A stretch of DNA of 64,000 bases from Pyrinomonadaceae bacterium (GTDB lineage: Bacteria; Acidobacteriota; Blastocatellia; Pyrinomonadales; Pyrinomonadaceae). The position numbers and the translations under genes were made by a program. Within the stretch, counting starts at the first letter, position 1. The number at the start of each line of letters is the position of its first letter. This document shows, piece by piece, positions 9,238 to 16,675 of this stretch. Where the stretch lies: NCBI GenBank assembly GCA_030841105.1, contig JAVEDE010000060.1:1-64000 (forward strand), written 5' to 3'. The notes under the pieces are model-generated. The model was not told where the DNA came from. It searched no databases and saw only the letters and a list, made by a program, of their open reading frames with translations.

Positions 9238-10593
9238 CTATTGCCTGACGCGCGCGCCCTCGAACAGTTGTTGGAGGTTGCTGGTCGCCACCGTCTCGTC
9301 GGCGTTGACGCCGGAAATGATCTGGATCGCGCCGCCCTCGTCCGTGCCGATCTGGACGACGCGCAGTTTCGCCGTGTCCTTATCAATCACGAAGACACGG
9401 TAAGACTGCGTGTTCTGATCGGAGAAGACGGCCGCGCGCGGCACAAAGACCGCCTTGCTTCCGCCCGTGCGGACGATGCGCGCCGTGGCGAACATGCCGG
9501 AGCGCAGCGCGTTGTCGCCATTCTCGATGGCCGCCTCGACCGTCGCGGCGCGCGACACGGGGTCAATCGCCGGGTTGACCGCCGTCACACGCCCGGCGAA
9601 CTTGCGGTCGCGGTGCGCGTCCACTTCGAGCGAGACGCCCATGCCCGGCGTGATGAACGGCACTTCCGCTTCCGGCACTTGCAACTGCAACTTGATCGGG
9701 TTGGTGCGCAGGACGGTGGCGATGATCGCGGCGGGCGTCACGTATTCGCCGACGGCGACCGGGCGGTTGCTGACGTAGCCCGCGTAAGGCGCGCGAATGA
9801 TCGCGTCGCCGACGGCCTTCTGCGCGATGGCGACCTGCGCGCGCGCAGACGAGACTGCGGACTCGGCCGTCTGGATCGCTTGATTGCTCTGGCGCGCGGT
9901 GTTCAGCGCGGCTTCGAGTTGCTGGCGCGCGGCGTTGACGCGCGCACGCGCCGTGTCGCGCGCCGTGCGAAATTGATCGTAGGTGCTGACGGCCGTGTCG
10001 CCCGTCTCGACGAGCGCGCGGTAACGACGCTCGTTCGCTTCGGCCAGACGCAACTCGGCTTGCGCTTGTTCGAGGTTGGCGTTTGCGGCGCGCGCTTCGG
10101 GGATCGCGCTGGCGTCGAAGTTGCCGCCCGGTCGCAAGCCCAAACGCGCCTCGGCCTGCCTGACGCCCGCGATGGCCTGCTGCACCCCGGCCTGCGCCTG
10201 TTGCAGACGAAGGCGCGCGTCGCGGTCGTTCAAACGCGCGAGCACGTCGCCCTGACGCACGAACGCGCCGACTCCGACCGGCGTCGCCACCACCTGACCC
10301 GAAGCCTGCGAGGCCACGTCCGAAGTCTCTTCGGCGACGAGGCTGCCCGTGGATTGAATGTAAGACGGCACTTCGCGCGCCTCCGCCTTCGCCGTGGTGA
10401 CGGCGACGGGCGGGGCGTCCGACGCGTTCGCCGCGCCGCCCTTCGTCGCGCCTTCTTCGGCGCGTGTGTCGGTCTTGGCGTTGGTCTTCGATTCGGAACG
10501 CCCGCAGGCGGCCGCGCCGAACACTACGACGCCGAGCAAGAGACACATGAGCGCACCGGCGCGCGTGTTCGGGGAGATGAATGAAACAGACAT
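9238..10593 (-). CDS. RND efflux periplasmic adaptor (membrane fusion protein), lipoprotein
   Basis: 451 residues with a lipoprotein-type signal (FGAAAC). Next come a lipoyl half (VASQASGQVVATPVGVGAFV), a long alpha-hairpin rich in Ala/Gln/Arg (about residues 130-260), the second lipoyl half (IIRAPYAGYVSNRPVAVGEY), and beta-barrel and membrane-proximal domains ending at residue 451. This is the full AcrA/MexA domain set, bridging the inner-membrane pump to the TolC-like channel. First gene of a five-gene minus-strand operon; the heptad element separates it from the pump gene. A plausible promoter with a flanking inverted repeat lies upstream at 10624-10677. Confidence 0.93.
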   Translation of the reverse strand: MSVSFISPNTRAGALMCLLLGVVVFGAAACGRSESKTNAKTDTRAEEGATKGGAANASDAPPVAVTTAKAEAREVPSYIQSTGSLVAEETSDVASQASGQVVATPVGVGAFVRQGDVLARLNDRDARLRLQQAQAGVQQAIAGVRQAEARLGLRPGGNFDASAIPEARAANANLEQAQAELRLAEANERRYRALVETGDTAVSTYDQFRTARDTARARVNAARQQLEAALNTARQSNQAIQTAESAVSSARAQVAIAQKAVGDAIIRAPYAGYVSNRPVAVGEYVTPAAIIATVLRTNPIKLQLQVPEAEVPFITPGMGVSLEVDAHRDRKFAGRVTAVNPAIDPVSRAATVEAAIENGDNALRSGMFATARIVRTGGSKAVFVPRAAVFSDQNTQSYRVFVIDKDTAKLRVVQIGTDEGGAIQIISGVNADETVATSNLQQLFEGARVRQ

Positions 10594-10623
10594 AGAGTAG
10601 ACCTTGATGAAACCTTCCGAGCT

Positions 10624-10653
10624 TTTATAAACCTTTGAGCTTATTTGTGTAAA
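10624..10653 (-). promoter_or_regulatory. Putative sigma70-type promoter of the efflux operon
   Basis: On the minus strand: TTTACA (10648-10653), an 18-bp spacer and TATAAA (10624-10629), about 30 bp upstream of the adaptor start codon. The spacing and -10 match are good for a housekeeping promoter; not otherwise tested. Confidence 0.5.
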
Positions 10654-10677
10654 AACGTCGCGGCGCGTTCAAAGGTT
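10630..10677. promoter_or_regulatory. Inverted repeat overlapping the efflux promoter
   Basis: Perfect 9-bp arms AACCTTTGA (10630-10638) and TCAAAGGTT (10669-10677), 30 bp apart and straddling the -35 box. It could bind a repressor of the pump, but no regulator gene is adjacent. Confidence 0.4.
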
Positions 10678-10822
10678 ACATAATTCTCGCCGCCGCCGGA
10701 CGCCGCGCCGCGGTTGCCGAATGAGATGTTTAAATCTACTCTCAGGCTCGCCGCGTCGTCACGGGAAACTTGAGAATAAATGTATTAGAGTGTCGAATCT
10801 GTCACCGGGGGAGAATGATTAT

Positions 10823-11584
10823 ATGTCTAACTGGCACGACGAACGAATGGAAAAGCTGCGCGATTTTTTCGGACTCGACGCGGGGCGCGCGCTCGTCGCG
10901 GAAGACACGGCGCAGAAGTTCGAAGTCAGCCCGGAAGTGGACGAAGGTTTGCGCCACTTCAACATCGAGTGGCACGTCGTCCCCGCGGCCGAAGCTGTGC
11001 CGCTCGATGACGATTATTTCGCGCGCCTCTACCCGCTCGCCCCGCGCGACTTCACGAAGACGCGCGAGCACGGCCACAGTTACCGCGAACAACTCGCGGC
11101 CGGGCACGCGCGCCTACAGGGGCGCATCGTCGGCGTGGAGACTACGCGCAAGCCGCATTACCTTCCCGGCAACCGTCAGTTTTACGGCACGGCCTACGGC
11201 CACGACGCCACGGCCGACCCTCTTGCCGCCTACATGGGGCGCGCCGGGATGATGAACGGCACGCGCTACGCGCACAACTACCTCAGCCTTCGCGCCTTCC
11301 TCAGCGTCGTCAACGAAGACTGGGGCGCGCGCCGCCTGCTGCCCGCGGGCTACCGCGCCACGGTCTGCCCGCCCGCCGTCTGCAACCTCGTCGGCACGAT
11401 CTTTCATCCCGAATGGAGCGACACAGAGACGCTCGAACTCGGCTTCTACCGGGACGAACAGGGCAACGCCACCTGTTTCGCCGTCGGCTCAAACGCGCCC
11501 GGCGACTACTCCTTCATCAACGAAGTAGAGGGCGAAGATGAGTGGTCGCTGATGGGCTTCCGCCTCGCGCTCGTTCCTGAATAA
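10823..11584 (+). CDS. Conserved-looking hypothetical protein, 253 aa
   Basis: Start chosen at the ATG at 10823 because the sequence ccgggggagaatgattat gives a good Shine-Dalgarno (gggggag); a longer frame back to 10721 lacks one. The protein (MSNWHDERMEKLRDFFGLDA...) has no signal peptide or membrane segment and is rich in aromatic residues and His, with PHYLPGNRQFYGTAYGHDA and CPPAVCNLVGTIFHPEW as its most distinctive stretches. It looks like a compact cytosolic protein. I do not recognise a family. It is transcribed away from the efflux operon. Its last 12 coding bases lie in a perfect 27-bp tandem duplication running into the downstream repeat element. Confidence 0.75.
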   Translation: MSNWHDERMEKLRDFFGLDAGRALVAEDTAQKFEVSPEVDEGLRHFNIEWHVVPAAEAVPLDDDYFARLYPLAPRDFTKTREHGHSYREQLAAGHARLQGRIVGVETTRKPHYLPGNRQFYGTAYGHDATADPLAAYMGRAGMMNGTRYAHNYLSLRAFLSVVNEDWGARRLLPAGYRATVCPPAVCNLVGTIFHPEWSDTETLELGFYRDEQGNATCFAVGSNAPGDYSFINEVEGEDEWSLMGFRLALVPE

Positions 11585-11622
11585 GTGACGAGTGAGCTCG
11601 TTCCTGAATAAGTGACGAGTGA
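11569..11622 (+). repeat. Perfect 27-bp tandem duplication at a gene end
   Basis: The stretch starting gctcgttcctgaataagtga occurs twice head to tail (11569-11595 and 11596-11622). The first copy contains the end and stop codon of the upstream gene plus the first heptads of the repeat element. Confidence 0.9.
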
Positions 11623-11754
11623 CAAGTGACGAGTGACAAGAGAAGCAAGTGAATCGTCAATCGTGAATAGATAAAACCTGCTTACCTCTATTCACGATTC
11701 ACGATTCACGATTGACGGCCTTTCTCGTCACTTGTCACTTGTCACTCGTCACTG
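11583..11754. repeat. Nested heptad inverted element, GTGACGA/GTGACAA outer, CACGATT-type inner arms
   Basis: Outer arms are tandem gtgacga/gtgacaa units on the left and their complements on the right. Inside lies a second inverted heptad pair (gaatcgtcaatcgtgaatag ... ctattcacgattcacgatt). The inner part closely matches that of the element at 27883. Fills the gap to the Spy-like gene; the DNA from 11755 to 11887 shows no further gene. Confidence 0.88.
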
Positions 11755-11887
11755 CTCTTAAAAACCTGTAACCGCCCGCCCGCGTCGTTCGTCTTGCATC
11801 TTAGTTGGCCGGATTGAGGCTTCATTCTCTCCTGTGTCCGATGCGGCTTGGGAAATTTCACTTAAACATCATTGGAGATATGGACAG

Positions 11888-12460
11888 ATGCAAATAACTC
11901 GTTCGAGGAAGATTATTGGCGGACTGGCGTTGGCCGGGACGATGGCGCTGTCGGGGATCGTCGGATTCGCGCAGCAGGGCACAGCGCAAGGCGCGCAGGG
12001 CGGCGGTAAAGACCGCGGCGCGTGGGGTCGTGGCGAACACGGCGGCCACAAGGGCGGCGAAGGTCGCGGCATGCGCGGCGGCGGCGGTCGCTTCTTCGAG
12101 CGTCTCAACCTGACGGACGCGCAGAAGGCGCAGATGGATCAGATCGCGACGCGCTACCGCGAGAGCGCGAAGGCACAGCGGCAGCAGTGGCAGGGACGCG
12201 GCGAACGCCGGAAGGGCGGCTTTGACGCCTTCGGCGGCGGCACGTTCAACGAGGCCGAGGTGCGTGCGGCGGCGCAGGCGAGAGCCAACGCGCAGGTCGA
12301 ACGCGAAGTGGCGCACGCGCGCATGATGTCGGAGATGTACGCCGTGTTGACGGCCGAGCAGAAGGCGCAACTCACGGCCGGACGCCAGCAGCGCGAGCAG
12401 AAGCGACAGGAGCGTCGCACGCGCCGCAACGCCGACGCCGCGCCCGTGAGCCGCACCTAA
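11888..12460 (+). CDS. Spy/CpxP-like periplasmic protein (LTXXQ repeats)
   Basis: 190 residues from the ATG at 11888, preceded by ggagatatggacag. A longer frame from 11834 would bury the signal peptide. The signal ends near GIVGFAQQG. A Gly/Arg-rich segment follows, then two LTxxQ-type motifs: LNLTDAQKAQMDQIATRYRE and LTAEQKAQLTAGRQQREQ. These are typical of Spy/CpxP-family periplasmic chaperones or sensors of envelope stress. A second LTxxQ protein is encoded at 14630, next to a sigma factor, so the region as a whole looks dedicated to the envelope. Confidence 0.75.
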   Translation: MQITRSRKIIGGLALAGTMALSGIVGFAQQGTAQGAQGGGKDRGAWGRGEHGGHKGGEGRGMRGGGGRFFERLNLTDAQKAQMDQIATRYRESAKAQRQQWQGRGERRKGGFDAFGGGTFNEAEVRAAAQARANAQVEREVAHARMMSEMYAVLTAEQKAQLTAGRQQREQKRQERRTRRNADAAPVSRT

Positions 12461-12530
12461 CGCTTAAACAAACCGGGCACTCCCCGCCCACAACAAAACT
12501 CTCCCCTTCAAAAATTTATGGAGGGTCGTA

Positions 12531-12890
12531 ATGAAAAATAAACTGAAAGTAACCTTAATGATGTGCGCGCTGCTGGTCGGCTCGGCGCTGACGGCGACGG
12601 CGCAGACAACCTATCGCGGGCGCAACGGGCGCACCGTGACGGTCTACCCGAACAACCGGCGCGTCGTGCGCCAGCCGAACGGTCGCACCATCGTGCGCGG
12701 CGCGAACGGTCGCACGGTCGTGCGTCGCGCAAACGGCCGCAGCGTGGTCGTCCTGCCGAACGGCCGGCGCGTCGTCCGCAGTTCGCGCAGCCGCCAGACG
12801 TACCCGCAGATCAACCGCGGGCGCACTTACCGCACGCGCGACGGCCGCATCGTCACGATCTTGCCGAACGGCCGCAGAATTTATCGTTAA
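12531..12890 (+). CDS. Exported Arg-rich NGR-repeat protein
   Basis: 119 residues with a clear signal peptide (ending LTATAQ) and a good Shine-Dalgarno (ggagggtcgta). The mature part is almost entirely short repeats of the form NGRxVVRxA/P: NGRTVTVYPNN, NGRTIVRGA, NGRTVVRRA, NGRSVVVLP, NGRRVVRSS, then GRIVTILPNGRRIYR. It is extremely basic, with about a quarter Arg. The alternating pattern suggests a beta-rich fibre or a polyanion-binding surface protein; that is inference. Its mature N-terminus (QTTYRGRNGRT) resembles that of the next gene, so the two look like paralogues. No family recognised. Confidence 0.8.
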   Translation: MKNKLKVTLMMCALLVGSALTATAQTTYRGRNGRTVTVYPNNRRVVRQPNGRTIVRGANGRTVVRRANGRSVVVLPNGRRVVRSSRSRQTYPQINRGRTYRTRDGRIVTILPNGRRIYR

Positions 12891-12917
12891 GACTTAAGTA
12901 CAAGGAAGGGGTGAAGT

Positions 12918-13313
12918 ATGAAAAGGATGTCAGGCGCGTTAGTGATGTGCCTCGTGCTGCTCGCGGCGTCGGCGTCGCCCGCGTGGTCGCAGACCTACCG
13001 CGGCGGTCGTTACAACGGCCGCACCGCGACGGCGCGGCAGCAGTATCGCCGTTATGCCAACGGGCAGCGCGCGAACTATGATCGCCGCTACTATCAGGAC
13101 GGGCGTTACAACGACGGGCGTTCCGTCTGGGATCAGAGCCGCGACAAGTTGACGGTGGCGGGCGGCGCGGGCGCGGGCGCACTGCTCGGCGGCATCGCCG
13201 GGGGCAAGAAGGGCGCGATCATCGGCGCGCTCGTCGGCGCGGGCGGCTCGGCGTTGTACACTTACAAGCTGCGCGACCGCGACAACAGGCGCAGCCGCTA
13301 CTATCGCCGTTAA
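12918..13313 (+). CDS. Exported Tyr/Arg-rich protein with glycine zipper
   Basis: 131 residues; strong ribosome binding region (aaggaaggggtgaagt). Signal peptide ends at SPAWSQ. The mature protein starts QTYRGGRYNGRTATARQQYR, a Tyr/Arg-rich segment like that of the preceding gene. Next comes a Gly/Ala helix (VAGGAGAGALLGGIAGGKKG), typical of glycine-zipper domains in envelope proteins, and a basic C-terminus (RSRYYRR). It lies 27 bp after the NGR-repeat gene and is followed by a terminator, so the two are likely co-transcribed. Probably envelope-associated; exact role unknown. Confidence 0.8.
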   Translation: MKRMSGALVMCLVLLAASASPAWSQTYRGGRYNGRTATARQQYRRYANGQRANYDRRYYQDGRYNDGRSVWDQSRDKLTVAGGAGAGALLGGIAGGKKGAIIGALVGAGGSALYTYKLRDRDNRRSRYYRR

Positions 13314-13344
13314 GAACCACTGAGCATGTGCCGGTGCAATAGGT

Positions 13345-13386
13345 CGGGGGCAGCTCTCAGGCGAAGGGCTGCCCCCGTCTGTTTTC
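13345..13386 (+). terminator. Rho-independent terminator
   Basis: 10-bp GC-rich stem (cgggggcagc, 13345-13354, with gctgcccccg, 13368-13377), 13-nt loop, then tctgttttc. It closes the pair of exported Arg-rich genes. Confidence 0.75.
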
Positions 13387-13455
13387 ACCCGGCGCGGCCG
13401 GGCGCATGTTTCAAGTCTCCGCACACTAACCGGCGGCGCGCGCCGTTGATACTTT

Positions 13456-14112
13456 ATGGACGAGCAGGCAGACAACTCCGACCTCGGCGCGCTCGCTTCG
13501 CCGGGGCACGCCGCCGACGCCGCTGTGGCGACGGCGGCCGACGTGTCGGATGTCGAACTCGTCTCGCGCGCGGGCGCGGGCGACGAACCTGCTTTTGAGG
13601 AACTCTTCAACCGCCACCGCCGCCGCGTCTCGCTCATCGCCGGACGCTTCTTCCGCCAGCGCGAACAGATCGAGGAGATCGTGCAGGAGAGCTTCATGAA
13701 AGCCTACTTCGCGCTCCCAGACTTCGCCAACGGGCAGGAAAACTCTTTCGCCTCTTGGATCGCGCGCATCGCCTTTAACGCCTGCTACGACGAGTTGCGG
13801 CGTCTGAAACGGCGACCCGAAGGCGCGGCGTCGGGCGACATCTCGGAAGAAGAAGAGGCTTGGTTGAAATCGCAACTGCGCTCGGCGGGCGCGGGCGCGG
13901 ACGTGGAGGCCGCGGCCATCGCGCGCGATCTGGCCGACAAGTTGCTCGCGCGTCTCAGCCCCGAAGACCGCCTGCTGCTCGTCATGCTCGACGTGGAAGG
14001 GATGTCGGTCGCGGAGATCGGCGCGTCGAACAAGTGGTCAATCTCGAAGGTCAAAGTGCGCGCGCACCGTGCGCGGGCGTCCTTGCGCCGCGTGCTGGAG
14101 AGATTCGTGTAA
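13456..14112 (+). CDS. ECF-family RNA polymerase sigma factor
   Basis: 218 residues. An acidic 35-residue N-terminal extension precedes region 2 (EPAFEELFNRHRRRVSLIAGRF, then EQIEEIVQESFMKAYFALPDF and ASWIARIAFNACYDELRR). Region 4 follows (LSPEDRLLLVMLDVEGMSVAEIGASNKWSISKVKVRAHRARASLR), separated by a variable linker rich in Glu and Ala. This is a two-domain ECF sigma factor that redirects RNA polymerase to a small regulon. The next two genes encode a one-pass membrane protein and a periplasmic LTxxQ protein, a typical sigma/anti-sigma/sensor set. No Shine-Dalgarno is obvious before the ATG. The conserved aromatic of region 4 helix 2 is replaced, but the overall fit is clear. Confidence 0.93.
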   Translation: MDEQADNSDLGALASPGHAADAAVATAADVSDVELVSRAGAGDEPAFEELFNRHRRRVSLIAGRFFRQREQIEEIVQESFMKAYFALPDFANGQENSFASWIARIAFNACYDELRRLKRRPEGAASGDISEEEEAWLKSQLRSAGAGADVEAAAIARDLADKLLARLSPEDRLLLVMLDVEGMSVAEIGASNKWSISKVKVRAHRARASLRRVLERFV

Positions 14113-14189
14113 CCTGAGGACGCGCGCGCGCGTTTTCATTAACGAAGCCGCCAAGAGTCGGCGGCCGAAGAGAGCGGGTAATAACTACC

Positions 14190-14633
14190 ATGATCGGCAA
14201 ACACAACAAGGGCGAGACAAGCGAGCGGCTGGAACGCTTGGGGCGTGCAATCGTGCGCGTCTCGGCCGAGGCGAACGAAGCGGAGGCGGAAGCCGTCGCC
14301 GCGTCGCCGTTCCTCTACGCGCGCCTGCGCACGCGCATCAACGCCGAAGCGGAACGCCGCGCGGGCGGCGAGACGTGGCTCACGCTGCTCGGCGTCTTCT
14401 GGCGTTCCGTGCCCGCGATGGCGCTCATCGCCGTCTTCGCCTTCGTCCTGTTTTGGACTTCGAGCCTCGGCACGACGACCACCACTTCGCCCGGCGTCCT
14501 CAGCGACGAGGCGTTCATGGACGCGCGCGACGCGGGGATCGAGAGCGTCGTGTTCGCCGAACGGCGGCCGCTCTCAAGCGACGACGTGCTGGCGACCATC
14601 CTCCGCGAAGACGAGCGGGAGGTCTCTCGATGA
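14190..14633 (+). CDS. Putative anti-sigma factor, one-pass membrane protein
   Basis: 147 residues: a soluble N-terminal part rich in Glu/Ala/Arg (about residues 1-70), one transmembrane helix (SVPAMALIAVFAFVLFW, residues 74-90) and a roughly 55-residue C-terminal part outside. It lacks the HxxxCxxC zinc motif of ZAS anti-sigma factors. Its place right after the ECF sigma gene and its topology are the reasons for the call. Its stop overlaps the next start (ATGA at 14630-14633), so the two are translationally coupled. Could also be a simple membrane tether of the LTxxQ protein. Confidence 0.6.
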   Translation: MIGKHNKGETSERLERLGRAIVRVSAEANEAEAEAVAASPFLYARLRTRINAEAERRAGGETWLTLLGVFWRSVPAMALIAVFAFVLFWTSSLGTTTTTSPGVLSDEAFMDARDAGIESVVFAERRPLSSDDVLATILREDEREVSR

Positions 14634-15046
14634 CGGCCTTACCCCGCGGCTCGACCCGGCTCAAAATCCTGCTCGTGCTCCTCGGCGTCTTCCTGCTCGG
14701 CGGCGTCACCGGCGCGTCGCTCGCGAGCCTCTACCGCCTGCGCGGCCATGAGGAGCGGCGCGGTGGCAGCGGCGGTGGGCGCGGCAACCGCGAGGACAAA
14801 ATTTTCGAGAGCATGCGCCGCGACCTCAGCCTGACCGAACAGCAGGCGACCGAGATTCGCGCCATCCTCGATCAGACGCGCAACGACTACCGCGCCCTGC
14901 GCGCAGAGGTGCGCCCGCGCTACGACTCCGTGCGCCAGAACGCGCGCACACGCATCCGCGCCCTGCTCACGCCCGAACAACAAAAACTCTTCGACGCCCG
15001 CGCCGCCGAACGCGACGCCCGCCGCGGCGACGACGACGAGAAATAG
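14630..15046 (+). CDS. CpxP/Spy-like membrane-anchored periplasmic protein
   Basis: 138 residues from the ATG that overlaps the upstream stop (ATGA). An N-terminal transmembrane anchor (KILLVLLGVFLLGGVTGASLA) is followed by a Gly/Arg linker and a helical domain with two LTxxQ motifs: LSLTEQQATEIRAILDQTRND and RALLTPEQQKLFDARAAERDAR. This is the fold of periplasmic heavy-metal or envelope-stress sensors that act through an adjacent anti-sigma or kinase. Probably the sensor arm of the sigma factor encoded at 13456. A longer frame starting at 14069 is the same frame read through non-coding and overlapping DNA and was not used. Confidence 0.75.
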   Translation: MTALPRGSTRLKILLVLLGVFLLGGVTGASLASLYRLRGHEERRGGSGGGRGNREDKIFESMRRDLSLTEQQATEIRAILDQTRNDYRALRAEVRPRYDSVRQNARTRIRALLTPEQQKLFDARAAERDARRGDDDEK

Positions 15047-15074
15047 AGACGGCCGAAAAATTCCGTCGAGACAC

Positions 15075-15111
15075 AAAGGAAAAGCCCTCCGATCTGGAGG
15101 GCTTTTCCTTT
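15075..15111. terminator. Strong bidirectional terminator
   Basis: Perfect 16-bp stem (aaaggaaaagccctcc, 15075-15090; ggagggcttttccttt, 15096-15111) with a gatct loop. It has A-tract and T-tract flanks on both strands, so it can end both the sigma-factor operon and the convergent gene at 15133. Confidence 0.92.
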
Positions 15112-15132
15112 GACCGGCAGGCCGTCAAATGA

Positions 15133-15609
15133 TCATTCCACTTCCGGCCCATCTTCATTCTGCTCTCCGCTGCACGAATGAGTCACAACGAAAGTTTCAG
15201 ATTCGCCGGCTGAGCATGCGGAGAGAATACCATTTCTCTGATTTATTACTGTCTGCGACCACTCGGCATCACCGTAAGCACCGAAATTCGATTCTTTATA
15301 CATCGGCGTCTGGAACTGCGGCCAGCATTCCGTCGTGAGAGTGTAGTCCACGTAAACACACGCGCCGGTTCCACGCGTGAGTTCATACTGCTGTGAGTTG
15401 TCTGAAAATTTAATCAGACGCGTCTCCTCCTTGTAAATGCTGAAACCGCACGATTGATAGTTGGCATCAACAATCGGGTCAGCAGTCACCCGGCATGCCG
15501 CAGTGAGACAAATGCTGCTTGCTTTACCGACGTTGGTGAAGACGTATAGAACCATAACCAGCAGCGCTCCGGCGGCGGCTCCGCCGAGCACATTATATCT
15601 TTTGACCAT
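15133..15609 (-). CDS. Exported Cys-rich hypothetical protein
   Basis: 158 residues with an N-terminal hydrophobic segment (VLGGAAAGALLVMVLYVFTNVG) acting as signal or anchor, and seven Cys after it (ICLTAACRV, SCGFSI, GACVYV, TECWP, ACSAG, HSCSG), so a disulfide-bonded extracytoplasmic protein is likely. Base composition is close to 50 % GC, clearly lower than its neighbours, as is that of the next gene upstream. 31 bp separate the two genes, so they probably form an operon. No known family recognised. Composition plus unknown function suggest a transferred pair. Confidence 0.75.
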   Translation of the reverse strand: MVKRYNVLGGAAAGALLVMVLYVFTNVGKASSICLTAACRVTADPIVDANYQSCGFSIYKEETRLIKFSDNSQQYELTRGTGACVYVDYTLTTECWPQFQTPMYKESNFGAYGDAEWSQTVINQRNGILSACSAGESETFVVTHSCSGEQNEDGPEVE

Positions 15610-15640
15610 ACTGCCTCTTCACGGCTTTATTTTAAGAGCG

Positions 15641-16462
15641 TTAAGGTTTCTCCGCTAACGCTTCCGGACGAAGCGCCGCTTCCATGCGCGACTTTTCCGT
15701 CCGGAGATTCTTAATCCGTGTATTGAGGTCTCCAACTCCCATCCCAACCCTCGCGCCGGATGAATTTTCAGCAGCCCCCTCAAGTTGTTCCAGAAGGATA
15801 CTTTTCACCTGGGTCATTGCCGCCATTTTACCCATAAAATACCGCTGCGACTGGCGCGAGGATTTCTTATCAGGTACTTCCTTCGGCTGTTCCGGAAGTT
15901 GAGCAAAACCCTTTTTGAGGCTTTCACTTATTTGTAGAGCGTCCGCCGAATGATTACTTTCCGCCTTTCGAAAGACATCCAGAGCTAAACGATATTGTTC
16001 TATGGTTCCGTCATACTGACCCTTCAAATGGTTCGCATGCAAACTATCCCCTTCGATTGTCCCGTCCTCGAAAACGACCGCCGTTAACTTGATTAAATTA
16101 TATCCATGGGGGATGCCGTAGTGTTTGGTAACAATTTGCGCCGGCGGTATCACCCGTCCACCTACAAACGGCAAAGTAGCTATGGAATAGTTCTGTTTCT
16201 GCGCCTGATTAATAACTTCTATCGAGTAGGCGAGGATGCCTTGAGGATTATTGTTTTGAAACGAGACCTCCAGGTCACGTAATGACCAAGTCGTCGGGTT
16301 CTCCTTCCAAGCTAACACCGGAACAGTCAGGGTCTGATTTACAATCTCGATGGATGACCTCTGTGGACTGGATTTAGTCGCCCAAACTGTTAAAGCTGCA
16401 AGGAAGAGAAAAGACGTGAGCAGTGAGACGGAGAAGATCCGCAGGTTGAAGGTTTTCCTCAA
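15641..16462 (-). CDS. Exported hypothetical protein, lower GC
   Basis: 273 residues with a signal peptide (FSVSLLTSFLFLAALTVWA). The middle (SIEIVNQTLTVPVLAWKEN ... LRDLEVSFQNNNPQGILAYSIEV) resembles a beta-sandwich. The C-terminal third is helical and charged (LNTRIKNLRTEKSRMEAALRP) with coiled-coil character. Codon use is richer in A/T than the surrounding genes (about 50 % GC). It precedes the Cys-rich exported gene in the same direction. I do not recognise the family. Confidence that it is a real gene is high because of the signal peptide and length. Confidence 0.8.
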   Translation of the reverse strand: MRKTFNLRIFSVSLLTSFLFLAALTVWATKSSPQRSSIEIVNQTLTVPVLAWKENPTTWSLRDLEVSFQNNNPQGILAYSIEVINQAQKQNYSIATLPFVGGRVIPPAQIVTKHYGIPHGYNLIKLTAVVFEDGTIEGDSLHANHLKGQYDGTIEQYRLALDVFRKAESNHSADALQISESLKKGFAQLPEQPKEVPDKKSSRQSQRYFMGKMAAMTQVKSILLEQLEGAAENSSGARVGMGVGDLNTRIKNLRTEKSRMEAALRPEALAEKP

Positions 16463-16675
16463 TGTATTATCCTTTGGTGAGAGGCCATTCGAGCAGAGTG
16501 TGAGTGAGCCAGCGATTCATGACTGCTAATGCAACTCAATGTTCGCAGTGAGCCGTGACATAGTGCGAGACTTGTTAATTCATGTCAAGCAGTATTTTCC
16601 ACGTCCTTGCCAGCAAACTGGCAAGCGCGGCCCCCACGCGTGCGGGTCGTTCTCACTGCATCCCGCGACGAGCCT

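Noticed and set aside
15076-15111. A small RNA or attenuator instead of a terminator
   Set aside because: The perfect 16-bp stem, short loop and flanking A/T tracts between convergent genes are fully explained by a bidirectional terminator.
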